From NCBI GenBank assembly GCA_934102355.1, contig CAKOSO010000001.1, forward strand, positions 62,001-126,000: DNA of 64,000 nt. The letters are read 5' to 3'. Made by a program: the position numbers and the translations under genes. This DNA is from an uncultured Bacilli bacterium (lineage in GTDB: Bacteria > Bacillota_I > Bacilli_A > RF39 > UBA660). Positions 35,449 to 44,703 of the stretch are shown here, one piece after another; positions within the stretch are counted from its first letter, which is position 1, and each line of letters opens with the position of its first letter. The notes under the pieces were generated by a model, which was not told where the DNA came from, did not search any database, and saw only the letters and a program-made list of their open reading frames with translations.

Positions 35449-35795
35449 TTATCATTTTCTCTTTGCTTAATCTCTGCAATCTTTTCATCAATTGCTTTTC
35501 CATATTCACTTGAATTATCATAATGGAAACTAATTTGAGGCATCTTTCTAATATCTATTTTCTTAGATAAAGATATTTCAATATAATTAGCAGCTTTGTT
35601 TAATGCTTTTGTTGTTTCATCTAAATATTCTTTTTTTAAAGTTGTAAAATATACCTTTGCATAAGATAAATCATTAGTAACATCACAACCAGTTAAAGTA
35701 ACAAATCTTATATTAGGATCTTTTATCTCTTCATGAATTATTAAACTTATTTCACGAACAAAACTTTTTCCGATCTTTTCAGTTTTTAAACTCAT
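35442..35795 (-). CDS. rbfA: Ribosome-binding factor A
   Basis: RbfA binds the 30S subunit late in 16S rRNA maturation. The 117-residue KH-like protein has KTEKIGKSFVREISLIIHEE at the start and the family segment YAKVYFTTL. Its ATG overlaps the infB stop by 4 bases, as is usual in this operon. Confidence 0.95.
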   Translation of the reverse strand: MSLKTEKIGKSFVREISLIIHEEIKDPNIRFVTLTGCDVTNDLSYAKVYFTTLKKEYLDETTKALNKAANYIEISLSKKIDIRKMPQISFHYDNSSEYGKAIDEKIAEIKQRENDKK

Positions 35796-37891
35796 CTTTT
35801 AATTTCCTCCATAGTATAAGCTTCAATAATATCTTGTTCTTTGAAATCACTAAAGTTATCAAATGTTATACCACACTCAATTCCTTTCTTAACTTCATTT
35901 GCTTTATCTTTTCCTCTTTGAATTGATGCGATTACTCCATCATGAACTACAATACCATCTCTTATTACTCTAGCTTTATCTTTAAGTTTAATAACACCAT
36001 CTGTTACTAAAACTCCTGCTATCATACCTACTTTAGAGAATTTAAACAATTGTCTTATTTCAGCAGTTCCAAGAATTTTTTCTTCGTAAATTGGATCAAG
36101 TAATCCTTTTATTGCTTGTTCTATTTCTTCAATAATTTTGTAAATTACATTATATAATCTTATATCAACATTATATTCCTTTGCAACATCTAAAGTTTTA
36201 CTACTAGGTCTTACATTAAAACCAATAATTATTGCATTAGAAGCATTTGCTAAAACTATATCACTTTCAGTTATCGTTCCAACACTACTTCTAATTACAT
36301 CTACTTTAACACCTTCAATATTTATTTTTTGAAGTGCTGCTTTAATAGCTTCTTCTGATCCTTTAACATCAGTTTTTAATACAACACTTAACTTCTTTGT
36401 ACCTTCTTGCACTTTATTAAATAAATCATCAAGTGTCATACCAGTACGATTTGTATTGGCTTCTTTACTTCTTAATAATCTTTTTTCTGCAATATGTCTT
36501 GCTTCTTTTTCTGTTTCAAATGCCATAAATAAATCTCCTGCAGTTGGAACATCATTTAAACCAGTTATTTCTACTGGAGTAGAAGGTTCAGCAGTTAAAA
36601 TATTTTTTCCTTGATCATTCTTTAAAGTTCTAACCTTTCCATAACAAGTTCCTACAACTATTGGATCTCCAAGTCTTAATGTACCATTATTTATTAATAA
36701 TGTACAAACAGAACCAACATTTTTATCTACTCTTGCTTCTAATACTGAACCAGTAGCATATCTTTTCTTATTTGCTTTTAAATCCTTTAAATCTGCCACA
36801 AGTAATACGTTTTCTAATAATTCATTAATTCCAGCTTTTGTCTTAGCTGAGATTCTGTTTACTAATGTATCTCCACCCCATTCTTCAGGAGTAAGTCCAT
36901 ATTCAGTTAATTCTTGTAATACACGTTCTGGATTTGCATTTGGTAAATCCATTTTATTTACTGCAACAATTATTGGAACATTTGCAGCTTTAGCATGATC
37001 AATTGCTTCTTTAGTTTGTGGCATTATACCATCTTCTGCTGATACTACAATAATAACTATATCAGTAATACTAGCTCCTCTTGCACGCATTTCTGTAAAT
37101 GCTTCATGTCCAGGAGTATCAATAAATGTTATCTTTCTACCATTAATTTCTACTTGATATGCTCCGATTGCTTGAGTAATACCACCAGCTTCTTTACTTA
37201 CTACATTACTATCTCTTATTGCATCAAGAAGAGAAGTCTTACCATGATCAACATGACCCATTACAGTTACTACTGGAGGACGAGGTTCTAGGTCTTCTTC
37301 TTTATCAATAATTTCATATTCTTCAAAATTTACTATATCTCTTGTTTCTTCTTTTTTTAATTCTTTATTATAATCAACAGTAATCATTTCTACAGTTGAA
37401 AAATCAAGAGCTAAATTTATATTAGCCATTACACCTAAATTTAATAATTTCTTTAGTATTTCAGTTGAACTAATTCCTAATTCATCAGCTAAATCTTTAA
37501 CTGTCATACCTTCTTTATATAAAATTATATTAGTATCATTATTATCATTAGTAGATAATTTTTCTTTATGTTTATACATAGCTTTTTTTGCTTTTAGATA
37601 CTTAGTATTATCCTCTTTTTTAATAACTTGTTGCTTTTTCATTTTAACTTCAGATTTATCTTTGATCTCTGTATCAATTCTTAAGTCTTGTTCTAACTCA
37701 TCATCATCAACATATTCATCATTATAAGCTTCATCTGAATTAGCTGATATAAAACTATCTAACATTGTTATCTCATCTTGATCTAATGAATAGTTCCCAT
37801 CAGTTGCATTTATATTAAGTTTTTTACAATAACTTAATACTTCTTCTATACTTAAATTCATGTCAATTGCGTATTCGCTAACACTCATCAT
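35792..37891 (-). CDS. infB: Translation initiation factor IF-2
   Basis: IF-2 is the GTPase that brings initiator tRNA to the ribosome. The 699 residues carry an N-terminal helical IF2_N motif, a second one (GMTVKDLADELGISSTEILK, about 130), the G domain (GHVDHGKTSLLDAI, DTPGHEAF, NKMDLP) and domains II to IV including the fMet-tRNA binding C2 domain. The N-terminal linker is short, giving a small IF-2. GGTGATTACTG lies before the tandem ATG codons. Confidence 0.97.
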   Translation of the reverse strand: MMSVSEYAIDMNLSIEEVLSYCKKLNINATDGNYSLDQDEITMLDSFISANSDEAYNDEYVDDDELEQDLRIDTEIKDKSEVKMKKQQVIKKEDNTKYLKAKKAMYKHKEKLSTNDNNDTNIILYKEGMTVKDLADELGISSTEILKKLLNLGVMANINLALDFSTVEMITVDYNKELKKEETRDIVNFEEYEIIDKEEDLEPRPPVVTVMGHVDHGKTSLLDAIRDSNVVSKEAGGITQAIGAYQVEINGRKITFIDTPGHEAFTEMRARGASITDIVIIVVSAEDGIMPQTKEAIDHAKAANVPIIVAVNKMDLPNANPERVLQELTEYGLTPEEWGGDTLVNRISAKTKAGINELLENVLLVADLKDLKANKKRYATGSVLEARVDKNVGSVCTLLINNGTLRLGDPIVVGTCYGKVRTLKNDQGKNILTAEPSTPVEITGLNDVPTAGDLFMAFETEKEARHIAEKRLLRSKEANTNRTGMTLDDLFNKVQEGTKKLSVVLKTDVKGSEEAIKAALQKINIEGVKVDVIRSSVGTITESDIVLANASNAIIIGFNVRPSSKTLDVAKEYNVDIRLYNVIYKIIEEIEQAIKGLLDPIYEEKILGTAEIRQLFKFSKVGMIAGVLVTDGVIKLKDKARVIRDGIVVHDGVIASIQRGKDKANEVKKGIECGITFDNFSDFKEQDIIEAYTMEEIKR

Positions 37892-37908
37892 CAGTAATCA
37901 CCTCACTA

Positions 37909-38169
37909 TTATTTTATATATTTTTTTACCTCTTCATAAAATTCATCAGGAATAGATGTATTTAAGCTTCTTTCTAAAACTCTACTTTTTTTTGCTTGTT
38001 CTAATACATCATTATCTTTCTTTATATAAGCTCCACGTCCATTTTGTTTTCCTGTTTCATCTACGAATAATTCTCCTATATTATTTCTTACAATTCTAAG
38101 TAAATCTTTTTTTTCTAATTTTTCATGTGTTACTACACACGTTCTCATAGGGATTTTCTTTACCTTCAA
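37909..38169 (-). CDS. rnpM: YlxR/RnpM family protein
   Basis: This 86-residue protein has the YlxR signature MRTCVVTHEKLEKKDLLRIV and NGRGAYIKKD. In Bacillus subtilis YlxR (RnpM) modulates RNase P activity. It lies 2 bases after nusA and 17 bases before infB. The ylxQ gene (L7Ae-like), which commonly sits between ylxR and infB, is absent. Confidence 0.93.
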   Translation of the reverse strand: MKVKKIPMRTCVVTHEKLEKKDLLRIVRNNIGELFVDETGKQNGRGAYIKKDNDVLEQAKKSRVLERSLNTSIPDEFYEEVKKYIK

Positions 38170-38171
38170 GA

Positions 38172-39239
38172 TTATTCACCTACTCTTATGTTTATTCCAA
38201 GATCACGTGCTTGTTCACTTGTTTTAACATCGATTTTATATTTTGTAAGGCGTGATGCAAGTTTTACATTTTGACCTTTTTTGCCTAAAGCTAAAGAGAA
38301 ATCATCGCCATCAGCAATTACTAATGCTTCTTGTTTTTTTGGATCTAAAATAAATACTCCAATATTTTTAGCAGGTGCTAAAGCATTCTTAATAAATACT
38401 TCTTTATTTTCATCGTATTTTATTATATCTAATTTTTCACCATTAAGTTCTGTAATTATTCTTCCGATTCTTGAACCCTTCTCACCAATACAACAACCAA
38501 TTGGATCAATATTTGCATATTCAGAATAAACTGCAACCTTACTACGAACACCTGGATCTCTTGCAACTCCCATTATCATTACAGATCCATCTGATAATTC
38601 TGGAATTTCAAGTTCAAACAATCTCTTAACAAAATTATAATGATTTCTTGATAAATGAATTGTTGTTTGCTTTCCATTATTCTCAACTTTTGTAACATAT
38701 GCCTTAACTGTTGAACCCATCTCTATTTTTTCGTTTCCAATAAGTTCAGATTTAGGTAATATACCATTTGTTCTTCCAAGATCTATATAATAATTTCTTT
38801 CATCTTCTAATTCTGCAATTCCTGAAACTAATTCTCCTTCTTTATCTTGAAATTCATCTAAAATACTATTTCTTTCTGCTTCTCTAATCTTTTGAATTAC
38901 AACTTGTTTTGCAGTTGAAGCTGCTACTCTACCAAAATTTTGTGGAGTAACTTCAGTATCAATAGTATCTCCAATTTCTTTTGTTTTATCGATTTTTTTA
39001 GCATCTTCTAAAGATATTTCTAATTCTTTATCTTCAACTTCTGGTACTATTACAAGATATGAATAAATCTTAAATTCCCCAGTTTCTTCATTAAATGTTA
39101 CTTTTGCATTCTCCTTATATTCATTTTTTTTATATGCAGAAAGTAAAGCATTTTTCATTGCGTCAATAATTATTTCTTTATCTATATGCTTTTCTTTTTC
39201 TAATACTTCCATTGCTTTTAAAAATTCTTTACCGTTCAT
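38172..39239 (-). CDS. nusA: Transcription factor NusA
   Basis: NusA binds RNA polymerase and modulates pausing, termination and antitermination. The 355 residues comprise the N-terminal domain, an S1 domain (about 130-200) and two KH domains with DPIGCCIGEKGSRIGRI and ALGKKGQNVKLASRL. The acidic C-terminal repeats of proteobacterial NusA are absent, as usual in Firmicutes. It starts one base after rimP ends. Confidence 0.97.
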   Translation of the reverse strand: MNGKEFLKAMEVLEKEKHIDKEIIIDAMKNALLSAYKKNEYKENAKVTFNEETGEFKIYSYLVIVPEVEDKELEISLEDAKKIDKTKEIGDTIDTEVTPQNFGRVAASTAKQVVIQKIREAERNSILDEFQDKEGELVSGIAELEDERNYYIDLGRTNGILPKSELIGNEKIEMGSTVKAYVTKVENNGKQTTIHLSRNHYNFVKRLFELEIPELSDGSVMIMGVARDPGVRSKVAVYSEYANIDPIGCCIGEKGSRIGRIITELNGEKLDIIKYDENKEVFIKNALAPAKNIGVFILDPKKQEALVIADGDDFSLALGKKGQNVKLASRLTKYKIDVKTSEQARDLGINIRVGE

Positions 39240-39240
39240 T

Positions 39241-39474
39241 TTATTTCACTCCTTTTTCTTTACTTGATACATCAAGCACATAACTTTCTTTTATGAAATC
39301 TTTTTCATCAATTATTGGTGATATTACTTTAGTAGCTTTAACAATTGTATCAATATCTATCACATCATCGCTATCTAATACAATACTTAATGTCTTATTT
39401 TCATAAGTTATATCATCAACCCATAAACCCATATCTTGTAATGGTTTTTCAATAAACTTCTTAATCTCTTTCAT
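39241..39474 (-). CDS. rimP: Short RimP, N-terminal domain only
   Basis: RimP helps assemble the 30S subunit and is normally about 150 residues with two domains. This gene encodes 77 residues: KPLQDMGLWVDDITYENKTL, then the helix-strand part ending SYVLDVSSKEKGVK. The stop comes just after the VSS motif, where the N-terminal domain normally continues as SPG into the C-terminal SH3-like domain. Its place directly before nusA supports the identity. An ATG at 39474 is chosen because GGAGTGATT precedes it. The reading frame upstream of nusA leaves no room for a second domain. Confidence 0.8.
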   Translation of the reverse strand: MKEIKKFIEKPLQDMGLWVDDITYENKTLSIVLDSDDVIDIDTIVKATKVISPIIDEKDFIKESYVLDVSSKEKGVK

Positions 39475-39485
39475 AATCACTCCCT

Positions 39486-39515
39486 AAAAAATATAAAAAG
39501 TGGGTATTCCCACTT
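39486..39515 (-). promoter_or_regulatory. Stem-loop at the 5' end of the rimP-nusA transcript
   Basis: On the minus strand, AAGTGGG and CCCACTT pair around a 4-base loop and a T-rich tract follows. The stem begins only about 7-10 bases after the predicted transcription start. It could be a stabilising 5' hairpin or a short attenuator like the rimP leaders reported in Firmicutes. Confidence 0.6.
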
Positions 39516-39528
39516 CGTTGCTACAAGT

Positions 39529-39557
39529 ATTATACCATTATATATTTTATTTGTAAA
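39529..39557 (-). promoter_or_regulatory. Promoter of the rimP-nusA-rnpM-infB-rbfA operon
   Basis: On the minus strand, TTTACA (39557-39552) is 17 bases from TATAAT (39534-39529), with TGG forming an extended -10. Confidence 0.85.
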
Positions 39558-39606
39558 ACTTTTTTTAATCTTTAATGTAAAGAATTTTATTTTTATTTTC
39601 TATAAA

Positions 39607-39635
39607 TTTACACAAAGTATTTTTCATGTTATAAT
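39607..39635 (+). promoter_or_regulatory. Promoter of the CPBP protease and phosphoesterase genes
   Basis: TTTACA (39607-39612) is 17 bases from TATAAT (39630-39635), with TGT forming an extended -10. It is back to back with the nusA operon promoter. Confidence 0.85.
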
Positions 39636-39660
39636 TTTTGATAGAATTGGTGGTTATTAT

Positions 39661-40350
39661 ATGAAAAAAATTATAAACATTTTATTATTTGTTGCACTAT
39701 TTTTTACAGAAACATTTTTAAATTCAATTATATTTTACTCATTATATAGATTAGGAATAAATATTGATTCAATATATTTAAGACTTATAATTACTGTTAT
39801 AAGTTGGATAGTATTTATGGTATTTATATTCCTTATATATCGTAAAAGTTTAATTGAAGAATTTAAACTATACAAAAATAATTTTAAAAATTTCTTTATT
39901 TTTGGACTTAAAATATGGTTTATAGGTCTTACTATGATGGTTGTATCTAATATATTAATATCATTTGTATATAGTAATAATTCCGCTAACGAAGAAGTAG
40001 TTCAATCCTACTTAGTTAAATATCCAATATATACTACTATTTCAACTCTTATATATGCTCCATTTGTAGAAGAAATCATTTTTAGAAAAAGTTTAAAAGG
40101 TATTTTCGATAATAAAGCGTTATATATACTAATATCCGGTTTAATATTTGGACTTTGTCATGTAGTTGCAGGAATTGATAATACTATGGAACTATTATAC
40201 TTAATACCTTACGGTATAATGGGTGCAAGTTTTGCTTATATTTATAGTAAGACTGATAGTATTTTCGTATCAATGTCCATGCACTTTATACATAACTTAA
40301 TTACACTTATAATATCTACTCTTCCTTATATAATTGGAGGTTTAGTATGA
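39661..40350 (+). CDS. CPBP family intramembrane metalloprotease
   Basis: The 229-residue membrane protein has about seven helices and the CPBP (Abi, Rce1-like) motifs: EEIIFRKSLKG (EExxxR), FGLCHVVAG and a later MHFIHNLIT. These provide the Glu and His metal ligands of an intramembrane glutamate protease. Substrates in bacteria are mostly unknown; bacteriocin self-immunity is one described role. GGTGGTTATT precedes the ATG. The stop overlaps the next start by 4 bases. Confidence 0.88.
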   Translation: MKKIINILLFVALFFTETFLNSIIFYSLYRLGINIDSIYLRLIITVISWIVFMVFIFLIYRKSLIEEFKLYKNNFKNFFIFGLKIWFIGLTMMVVSNILISFVYSNNSANEEVVQSYLVKYPIYTTISTLIYAPFVEEIIFRKSLKGIFDNKALYILISGLIFGLCHVVAGIDNTMELLYLIPYGIMGASFAYIYSKTDSIFVSMSMHFIHNLITLIISTLPYIIGGLV

Positions 40351-41234
40351 AAAAGACAAGAACCAAAAAATTAGAAGAACAAGAAAAAGTATTAAAAAAA
40401 GAAAAAAGAAAGAAAGGTTTAAAAAAAATGCTTATTATACTATTAATAATTATTGTTTTAGGTTCTCTATATATGTTTTTTGTTGAACCGAAACTACTTG
40501 TTATTCATGAAAACAACTTAATAACAGATAAAATAGATAACTCTCTTCATGGACTTAAAATCGTACAATTTAGTGATGTTCATTTTGGTACTTCTGTTAA
40601 TGAAAAAAATATAAAAAAGTTAGTTAAAAAAATCAATAAAACTAAACCAGATATAGTAATATTTAACGGTGATTTAACAAATAATAATTTTACAAAAGAA
40701 CAAGTTGATATTATAACTAGTGCTTTTAAAGAAATAACTGCTACACTAGGTAAATATGCTGTATATGGTAATCATGACTATATGTATGGTTTACTATCTT
40801 ACAATAATATAATGGAAGATTCAGGATTTAAAATTTTAAAAAATGAATATGATCTTGTATATAAAGATTCCTCTACTCCAATTCTAATATATGGAGTTGA
40901 TGATGTCTTAGAAGGTACACCAGATATGAGTAAATTAAACGAATATCAAAATAATGTATATAAAATAGTAGTTGTACATGAACCAGACTATATAGATAAC
41001 TTTGATGTAAATAGTGTTGACCTAGTACTTTCAGGTCACTCACATAACGGTCAAGTAAATATTCCACTATTAAAAAAATTAGTTCTTCCAAAAGGATCAA
41101 AAAATTATTATGAACCACATTATCTAATCAATAATACAGAAGTCTATATAAGTAATGGATGTGGATGCGGATTAATTTCAATGAGGTTATTTAACTTACC
41201 ATCAATTAACTTATTTAGAATAATTAAAAAGTAG
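40347..41234 (+). CDS. Membrane-anchored metallophosphoesterase, YkuE-like
   Basis: A very basic N-terminus (about 1-28) precedes one membrane helix (29-46), and the calcineurin-like domain faces outward. Metal-binding motifs are FSDVHFG, FNGDLTNN, YGNHDYMYG, VVHEPDY and LSGHSHNGQVN. The family includes Bacillus YkuE and UDP-diacylglucosamine hydrolase-like enzymes; the substrate is unknown. It is translationally coupled to the CPBP gene. Confidence 0.88.
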   Translation: MKKTRTKKLEEQEKVLKKEKRKKGLKKMLIILLIIIVLGSLYMFFVEPKLLVIHENNLITDKIDNSLHGLKIVQFSDVHFGTSVNEKNIKKLVKKINKTKPDIVIFNGDLTNNNFTKEQVDIITSAFKEITATLGKYAVYGNHDYMYGLLSYNNIMEDSGFKILKNEYDLVYKDSSTPILIYGVDDVLEGTPDMSKLNEYQNNVYKIVVVHEPDYIDNFDVNSVDLVLSGHSHNGQVNIPLLKKLVLPKGSKNYYEPHYLINNTEVYISNGCGCGLISMRLFNLPSINLFRIIKK

Positions 41235-41254
41235 AATTCTTAATTCTACTTTTT
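41226..41254. terminator. Bidirectional terminator between the phosphoesterase and obgE
   Basis: AAAAAGTAGAATT and AATTCTACTTTTT pair around a 3-base loop. It overlaps the stop codons of both convergent genes. Confidence 0.9.
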
Positions 41255-42530
41255 AGTTTCTATACTCAAATTCATAATCAAGTATTTTTATAATATCACC
41301 TTGTTTGGCCCCCATTTTTTCTAATTCATCATCTACTCCAAATTTAGTAAGCTTTTTAGCAAATCTTAAGATTCCTTCTTCTGTTGTAAACTTAGTCATT
41401 CTAAATAATTTCTCAATTTGATCACCCTTTACAACGTACACATCATTTTCTTTTGTAATTGTAAATGGTTTTTCTTTTTTATACTTAAATAATACATAAT
41501 CTACTGTATCATCTTCTACTAAAGGTTCTTCTTTAATTCCATCTAATAAATCTGCTAAATAAGTTAAAATATCATTAAAATCAGTACCATTTTGTGCACT
41601 TACTGGGAATATTTTTATATCTTCATTATTTAGTTTTTTTCTGAATATTTTTAGATTTTCTTCTGCTTGTGACATATCCATTTTATTAGCGATTATTACT
41701 TGCTTCTTTGTAGATAATTTTTCACTAAAGTTCTTTAACTCATTACAAATAATTTCATAATCATTAAAAGGATCTCTGCCTTCAAAACCAGACATATCTA
41801 TTACATGTAATATTACTCTTGTTCTTTCAATATGTTTTAAAAATTTATCTCCTAATCCTTCCCCTTTAGATGCTCCTTCAATTAAACCAGGAAGATCAGC
41901 CATTACAAAACTTCTTCCATCTTTAGTTTTGCATACACCTAAATTTGGATTTAATGTTGTAAAGTGATATGCAGCAATTTTAGGGGTACTTCTTGATACT
42001 TTTGATAAGAATGTACTCTTACCAACACTTGGGAAACCTACAAGTCCAACATCAGCAAGTAATTTTAATTCAACTTTTAGATTTCTTTCTTCTCCAGGTT
42101 CACCTTTTTCAGAAAAGTTTGGTGCAGTATTAAATCTTGTTTTAAATGCTGTATTTCCTCTTCCCCCACGTCCACCATATGCAACAACGAACCTATCTTT
42201 ATGATTCTTTAAATCACATATTAATACATTTGTAGTAGCATCAGTTACAACTGTTCCAGGAGGAACTTTAATTACTATATCTTTAGCGTTTTTACCATTC
42301 TTGTTTTTACCTTCACCATGTTCTCCACGTTCACCCTTAATTATTTTGTTAAAACGTAAATCAATTAATGTTCTAAGTCCTTCATCAACCTCAAAGATAA
42401 TATCTGAACCTTTACCACCATTACCTCCAAAAGGACCACCCATTTCAACGTATTTTTCACGTCTAAAGGCTGTACATCCATCTCCACCATTACCAGCAAT
42501 GACTTTAATGTATACTTCATCTAAAAACAT
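41253..42530 (-). CDS. obgE: Obg family GTPase
   Basis: Obg is an essential GTPase of 50S maturation and stress signalling, and in Bacillus affects sporulation onset. The 425 residues hold the glycine-rich Obg fold (GGDGCTAFRREKYVEMGGP), the G domain (VGFPSVGKSTFLSKVS, DLPGLIEGASKGEGLG, NKMD) and the Firmicutes-specific C-terminal OCT domain (about 345-425). GAGGTGATATT precedes the ATG. It follows mtaB by 16 bases. Confidence 0.97.
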   Translation of the reverse strand: MFLDEVYIKVIAGNGGDGCTAFRREKYVEMGGPFGGNGGKGSDIIFEVDEGLRTLIDLRFNKIIKGERGEHGEGKNKNGKNAKDIVIKVPPGTVVTDATTNVLICDLKNHKDRFVVAYGGRGGRGNTAFKTRFNTAPNFSEKGEPGEERNLKVELKLLADVGLVGFPSVGKSTFLSKVSRSTPKIAAYHFTTLNPNLGVCKTKDGRSFVMADLPGLIEGASKGEGLGDKFLKHIERTRVILHVIDMSGFEGRDPFNDYEIICNELKNFSEKLSTKKQVIIANKMDMSQAEENLKIFRKKLNNEDIKIFPVSAQNGTDFNDILTYLADLLDGIKEEPLVEDDTVDYVLFKYKKEKPFTITKENDVYVVKGDQIEKLFRMTKFTTEEGILRFAKKLTKFGVDDELEKMGAKQGDIIKILDYEFEYRN

Positions 42531-42546
42531 AATATCACCTCTTTTT

Positions 42547-43800
42547 TTATAAGTTCAAAAATTTTTCTTCTATTATAATATCATATATTTTATTTTTTTC
42601 TAGATTTTTATCTATCTTTAAATATAAATAATTTGAAGTATGTCCATATGAATATGTACCATCATTTTCTTCAATTAATACTTTTTCTTTCTTACCAACA
42701 CACCCTAATTTATATTCATGTTCCATTTTATTAGATAACTCAATTAACTTTTTATTTCTTTTTTTCTTTACTTCATTACTTAAATGATTTGGTATCGTAC
42801 AAGCTCTTGTATTTTCCCTCCTTGAATAAGGGAAAGCATGCACTTTAGAAAAATTTACCTTTTCAATAAAACTTAATGAATCATAAAAGTCTTCTTCAGT
42901 TTCATCAGGGAACCCTACTATTACATCAGTTGTAACACTTATATTTCCTCTTATACTTCTTATTTTTTCTATAGTTTTATAAAAAAAATCAGTATCATAC
43001 TTTCTGTTCATTAATTTTAAAGTTTTGTCACAGCCACTTTGTAATGGTATATGTAAATGATTACATATCTTTTCATTTTTTAAAAGTTCAAAGAACTTAT
43101 CATCTAATTCAGTTATTTCAATTGAAGAAATTCTTATTCTTTCTAAACCATCAATTTCTAATATTTCCTCTAAAAGATTAGAAAATGTAGTATTAATATC
43201 CTTTCCATAATTACCAGTATGAATTCCTGTTAATACAATTTCTTTATAACCTTTTTTTACAAGATTGCTTATTTCCTCTAATACAAGATCTTTATTCTTT
43301 GATCTAGAATGTCCTCTTACAAAAGGAATAACACAATAACTGCAATAATTATCACAACCATCTTGAATCTTTACAAACGCTCTTGTGTGTTCATTAAAAT
43401 CGTTAATTTCCATATTATCAAAAGGACATTTCATAATATTTTCTCTAACATCTAATTGCTTTTTGTCCTTAAAATATTCATCTATCAAGCTTACAATCTT
43501 TGATTTATTATGATTTCCTATTATTATGTCAACATCTTTAAAATCATAATTTTTATTGCTCTCTACAAAACATCCACAAACTACCAAACAAGCATCTTTA
43601 TTTAAACTTCTTGCATGATGAATCATCTTTCTTGATTTAGCATCACTATTATTTGTAACTGTACATGTATTAATTACATATATATCATTTTTATTATTAA
43701 AGTCACCAATTTCATAACCAGCTTCTTTTAATTTACTTGTTATATACTCACTCTCATAGATGTTTACTTTACACCCCAAAGTGCATAATCCAACCTTCAT
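42547..43800 (-). CDS. mtaB: tRNA t6A37 methylthiotransferase MtaB
   Basis: MtaB is a radical SAM enzyme that turns t6A37 into ms2t6A37. The N-terminal MTTase domain has Cys residues in LGCKVNIYE, NTCTVT and VVCGCF. The radical SAM cluster is DGCDNYCSYCVIPFVRGHSRS. A C-terminal TRAM domain ends the 417 residues. TcdA at 14048-14746 modifies the same t6A base. Confidence 0.95.
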   Translation of the reverse strand: MKVGLCTLGCKVNIYESEYITSKLKEAGYEIGDFNNKNDIYVINTCTVTNNSDAKSRKMIHHARSLNKDACLVVCGCFVESNKNYDFKDVDIIIGNHNKSKIVSLIDEYFKDKKQLDVRENIMKCPFDNMEINDFNEHTRAFVKIQDGCDNYCSYCVIPFVRGHSRSKNKDLVLEEISNLVKKGYKEIVLTGIHTGNYGKDINTTFSNLLEEILEIDGLERIRISSIEITELDDKFFELLKNEKICNHLHIPLQSGCDKTLKLMNRKYDTDFFYKTIEKIRSIRGNISVTTDVIVGFPDETEEDFYDSLSFIEKVNFSKVHAFPYSRRENTRACTIPNHLSNEVKKKRNKKLIELSNKMEHEYKLGCVGKKEKVLIEENDGTYSYGHTSNYLYLKIDKNLEKNKIYDIIIEEKFLNL

Positions 43801-43810
43801 TTCTAACTCC

Positions 43811-44611
43811 CTAATTAAGTTTGTTTTTAATTTCTTTTAATTGTTCTAAGAACTCTTCTGTCTTTTTAATTTCATTTTCAATATCTTTTAAATCCATAGT
43901 ATTATAGAATTTATCTACACTATAATTAGTATAATTCTTATTATACACTCCATAAACAGGTGAAATTACCTCTGATTTTTTAAATTTACTTACCTGTTCA
44001 ACAGTTTCAGCAAATATAGGATTTTCAAGTTCATCCTTACTACCTTCTTGTTCTTGTTCATGTAAAATATAAAGTTCTTCTATAGTAATAGGTTCATTCC
44101 CTTGATCTTCTAATAATTCATCATTTACATCATCAATATTAGCTTTAGCTTTTTTTAATTCTTCATAACTAATAATTGAATTTTGTTCTTGAGTTTTCTC
44201 AAAATCAGTATGACTTACTGGTTCATCATAATATTCTTCTATCTTTTTCTTTCTTAACTCTTCTTCTTTTTTAGCTAACTTTGTTGCTGTATCCTCTAAT
44301 GCTTTTTTAGCTAATTCCTTTTCATCTTTTTTCTCGATATACACCACTTCATCAACAACTGGTTCTTCCTTTAATTCATCAAGTTTTTCACTTTCTTCTT
44401 TTACTTCTTTTTCTTCCTTTACTTCTTCTTTTTCATAATCATTCTTTGGAGATTCAACATAATATTCTTTAAAATCATTAGATTTTTCTTTTCTCTTACT
44501 TGATAATTTATCCACTATAAATAATACTCCTAAAAGCACAACTATTACTCCTACAACTATTATTAAAATAATAAAATTTCTATATCCTATTGCATCTATA
44601 AATTCATTCAT
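43811..44611 (-). CDS. Membrane-anchored acidic protein with coiled coils, unknown
   Basis: The protein has an N-terminal membrane helix (about 13-36), then an acidic and lysine-rich disordered region (40-180) and a C-terminal helix DIENEIKKTEEFLEQLKEI. A short conserved-looking motif, EVISPVYGVYN, sits at about residues 212-222, like a short linear binding motif. This is the layout of some Gram-positive division or scaffold proteins, but I do not recognise the family. It is upstream of mtaB by 10 bases. Confidence 0.7.
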   Translation of the reverse strand: MNEFIDAIGYRNFIILIIVVGVIVVLLGVLFIVDKLSSKRKEKSNDFKEYYVESPKNDYEKEEVKEEKEVKEESEKLDELKEEPVVDEVVYIEKKDEKELAKKALEDTATKLAKKEEELRKKKIEEYYDEPVSHTDFEKTQEQNSIISYEELKKAKANIDDVNDELLEDQGNEPITIEELYILHEQEQEGSKDELENPIFAETVEQVSKFKKSEVISPVYGVYNKNYTNYSVDKFYNTMDLKDIENEIKKTEEFLEQLKEIKNKLN

Positions 44612-44655
44612 ACTACTTCACCTTCGTAAATAATATTTTAGCATATTAAACAAAT

Positions 44656-44703
44656 AAAAAAAATAGTAATTTATAATTTTTAACTTAAATCACTATTTTT
44701 TAT
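44656..44703 (-). terminator. Terminator after the YetF-like gene
   Basis: On the minus strand, AAAAAATAGT and ACTATTTTTT pair, with a further TAAAT/ATTTA helix after a mismatch, followed by more T. Confidence 0.75.
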
